Source of the DNA: an uncultured Bacteroidota bacterium
Lineage (GTDB): Bacteria > Bacteroidota > Bacteroidia > Chitinophagales > Chitinophagaceae
NCBI GenBank assembly: GCA_946479615.1
Contig: CAMLGR010000059.1
Span: forward strand, 1 to 25,389
Length of the DNA: 25,389 nucleotides
Direction of reading: 5' to 3'
A program made the position numbers and the translations under genes. Shown one piece after another: positions 24,840 through 25,389 of the stretch; within the stretch, counting starts at the first letter, position 1; each line of letters opens with the position of its first letter. The notes under the pieces are model-generated. The model was not told the origin of the DNA and ran no database searches. It was given only the letters and a program-made list of their open reading frames with translations.

Positions 24840-25389
24840 TCTTTCTACATAATAGCACCACCTGTTCAGCTTTCCTTCAAAATCAAACGGTGTTGTCGCT
24901 TTTGTAATATCCTTTATACCTGCGGCTTTTATCTTTTCCTTTTCGATAACAAAACTGCGGAGATTGGTGCTGAAGTAAAGAATACCGGCAGGTTGCAGGG
25001 CAGCTAAACAATCATTGATCAGTTCCACATGATCGCGCTGGATATCTAAAAAGTCCTCCATCCGCTTACTGTTGCTGAAAGTAGGAGGGTCCATAACAAT
25101 GAGATCAAAAGAACCGGGCTGTATTTTCTTAAGATATTGCTTCACATCGGCATGAACAAACCGGTAAACAGCTTCGTCTGTAAAATGATTCAGCTTCATA
25201 TTACGTTGCGCCCAGTCAAGATAGGTGTTGGAAAGATCGACTGTCACTACTTCTTTTGCCCCACCCGCTGCTGCATACACAGAGAAAGAACCGGTATAAG
25301 CAAATAAATTCAGTATCCTCCTCCCCTGGCTTTGCACTCTTACCATCTGCCGGGTAATCCGGTGGTCAAGAAATAAACCGGTATCGAGG
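24825..25389 (-). CDS. Class I SAM-dependent rRNA methyltransferase, RlmK/RlmI-like (5' end outside the window)
   Basis: The frame runs off the right edge. Translated beyond the internal ATG at 25346 it reads DTGLFLDHRITRQMV, the motif that precedes the catalytic domain in RlmI and RlmK enzymes, so that ATG is not the start. The Rossmann methyltransferase follows, with SAM-binding motif I LNLFAYTGSFSVYAAAGGA, acidic DLS after strand 2, and motif IV DPPTFSNSKRM with the DxQRDH that follows it. These closely resemble the C-terminal half of E. coli RlmL (RlmK, m7G2069 of 23S rRNA), while RlmI has a different motif IV context. The target base is therefore probably 23S rRNA guanine, but the missing N-terminus would decide. 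The last codons and stop lie within the right arm of an inverted repeat. Confidence 0.85.
   Translation of the reverse strand, partial: LDTGLFLDHRITRQMVRVQSQGRRILNLFAYTGSFSVYAAAGGAKEVVTVDLSNTYLDWAQRNMKLNHFTDEAVYRFVHADVKQYLKKIQPGSFDLIVMDPPTFSNSKRMEDFLDIQRDHVELINDCLAALQPAGILYFSTNLRSFVIEKEKIKAAGIKDITKATTPFDFEGKLNRWCYYVERNYEL

Overview
The window looks like chromosomal DNA of a Bacteroidota bacterium, most likely a member of the Chitinophagaceae or a close relative. The signs are a type III glutamine synthetase, a short (PurL-II type) FGAM synthase, a YidC with a large periplasmic domain and charged tail, Bacteroidota-style core promoters (TAnnTTTG, sometimes with an upstream TTG) with almost no Shine-Dalgarno sequences, and a BlaI/M56 gene pair. 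I see no phage, insertion sequence, CRISPR array, rRNA or tRNA. The genes are mostly core metabolism, and the unusual material lies in the short gaps between them.

Layout from left to right. 1-2.1 kb: an acyl-CoA thioesterase-like gene converges on a two-gene unit, comA (phosphosulfolactate synthase) then aroE, which overlap by one base. 2.2-5 kb: a TPR-repeat protein, a small secreted protein of unknown function, and a secreted GLPGLI/DUF4412-like protein. 5.1-8.8 kb: yidC and pyrG. 9.1-13.9 kb: an exported metal-dependent amidohydrolase (probable peptidase), proC and purL. 14-17.7 kb: an unknown polytopic membrane protein and type III glutamine synthetase. 17.8-20.5 kb: efp-accB-accC on the minus strand, linking translation elongation with the first step of fatty acid synthesis. 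20.7-23.7 kb: a BlaI-type repressor with an M56 membrane metallopeptidase, and a divergent exported thioredoxin-like protein. 23.8-25.4 kb: malate dehydrogenase, then the 3' part of an RlmK/RlmI-like rRNA methyltransferase running off the right edge.

Three things stand out. First, many gene ends carry long, perfect or near-perfect inverted repeats. The best is an 83-bp hairpin with two identical 40-nt arms and a 3-nt loop. Arm sequences differ from locus to locus, but most are built from short tandem units. One family, built on CACATAGG, occurs at three separate sites. Second, the elongation factor P lacks the usual PGKG tip and has an arginine at position 32, as in rhamnosylated EF-P, in a phylum not known to me for that modification. 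Third, a 39-bp palindrome made of two TACGAA-N3-TTCGTA sites sits directly upstream of blaI and is a likely autoregulatory operator.

Several genes also share a promoter element longer than the textbook -7 box, close to CCTATCTTTGCCGC.
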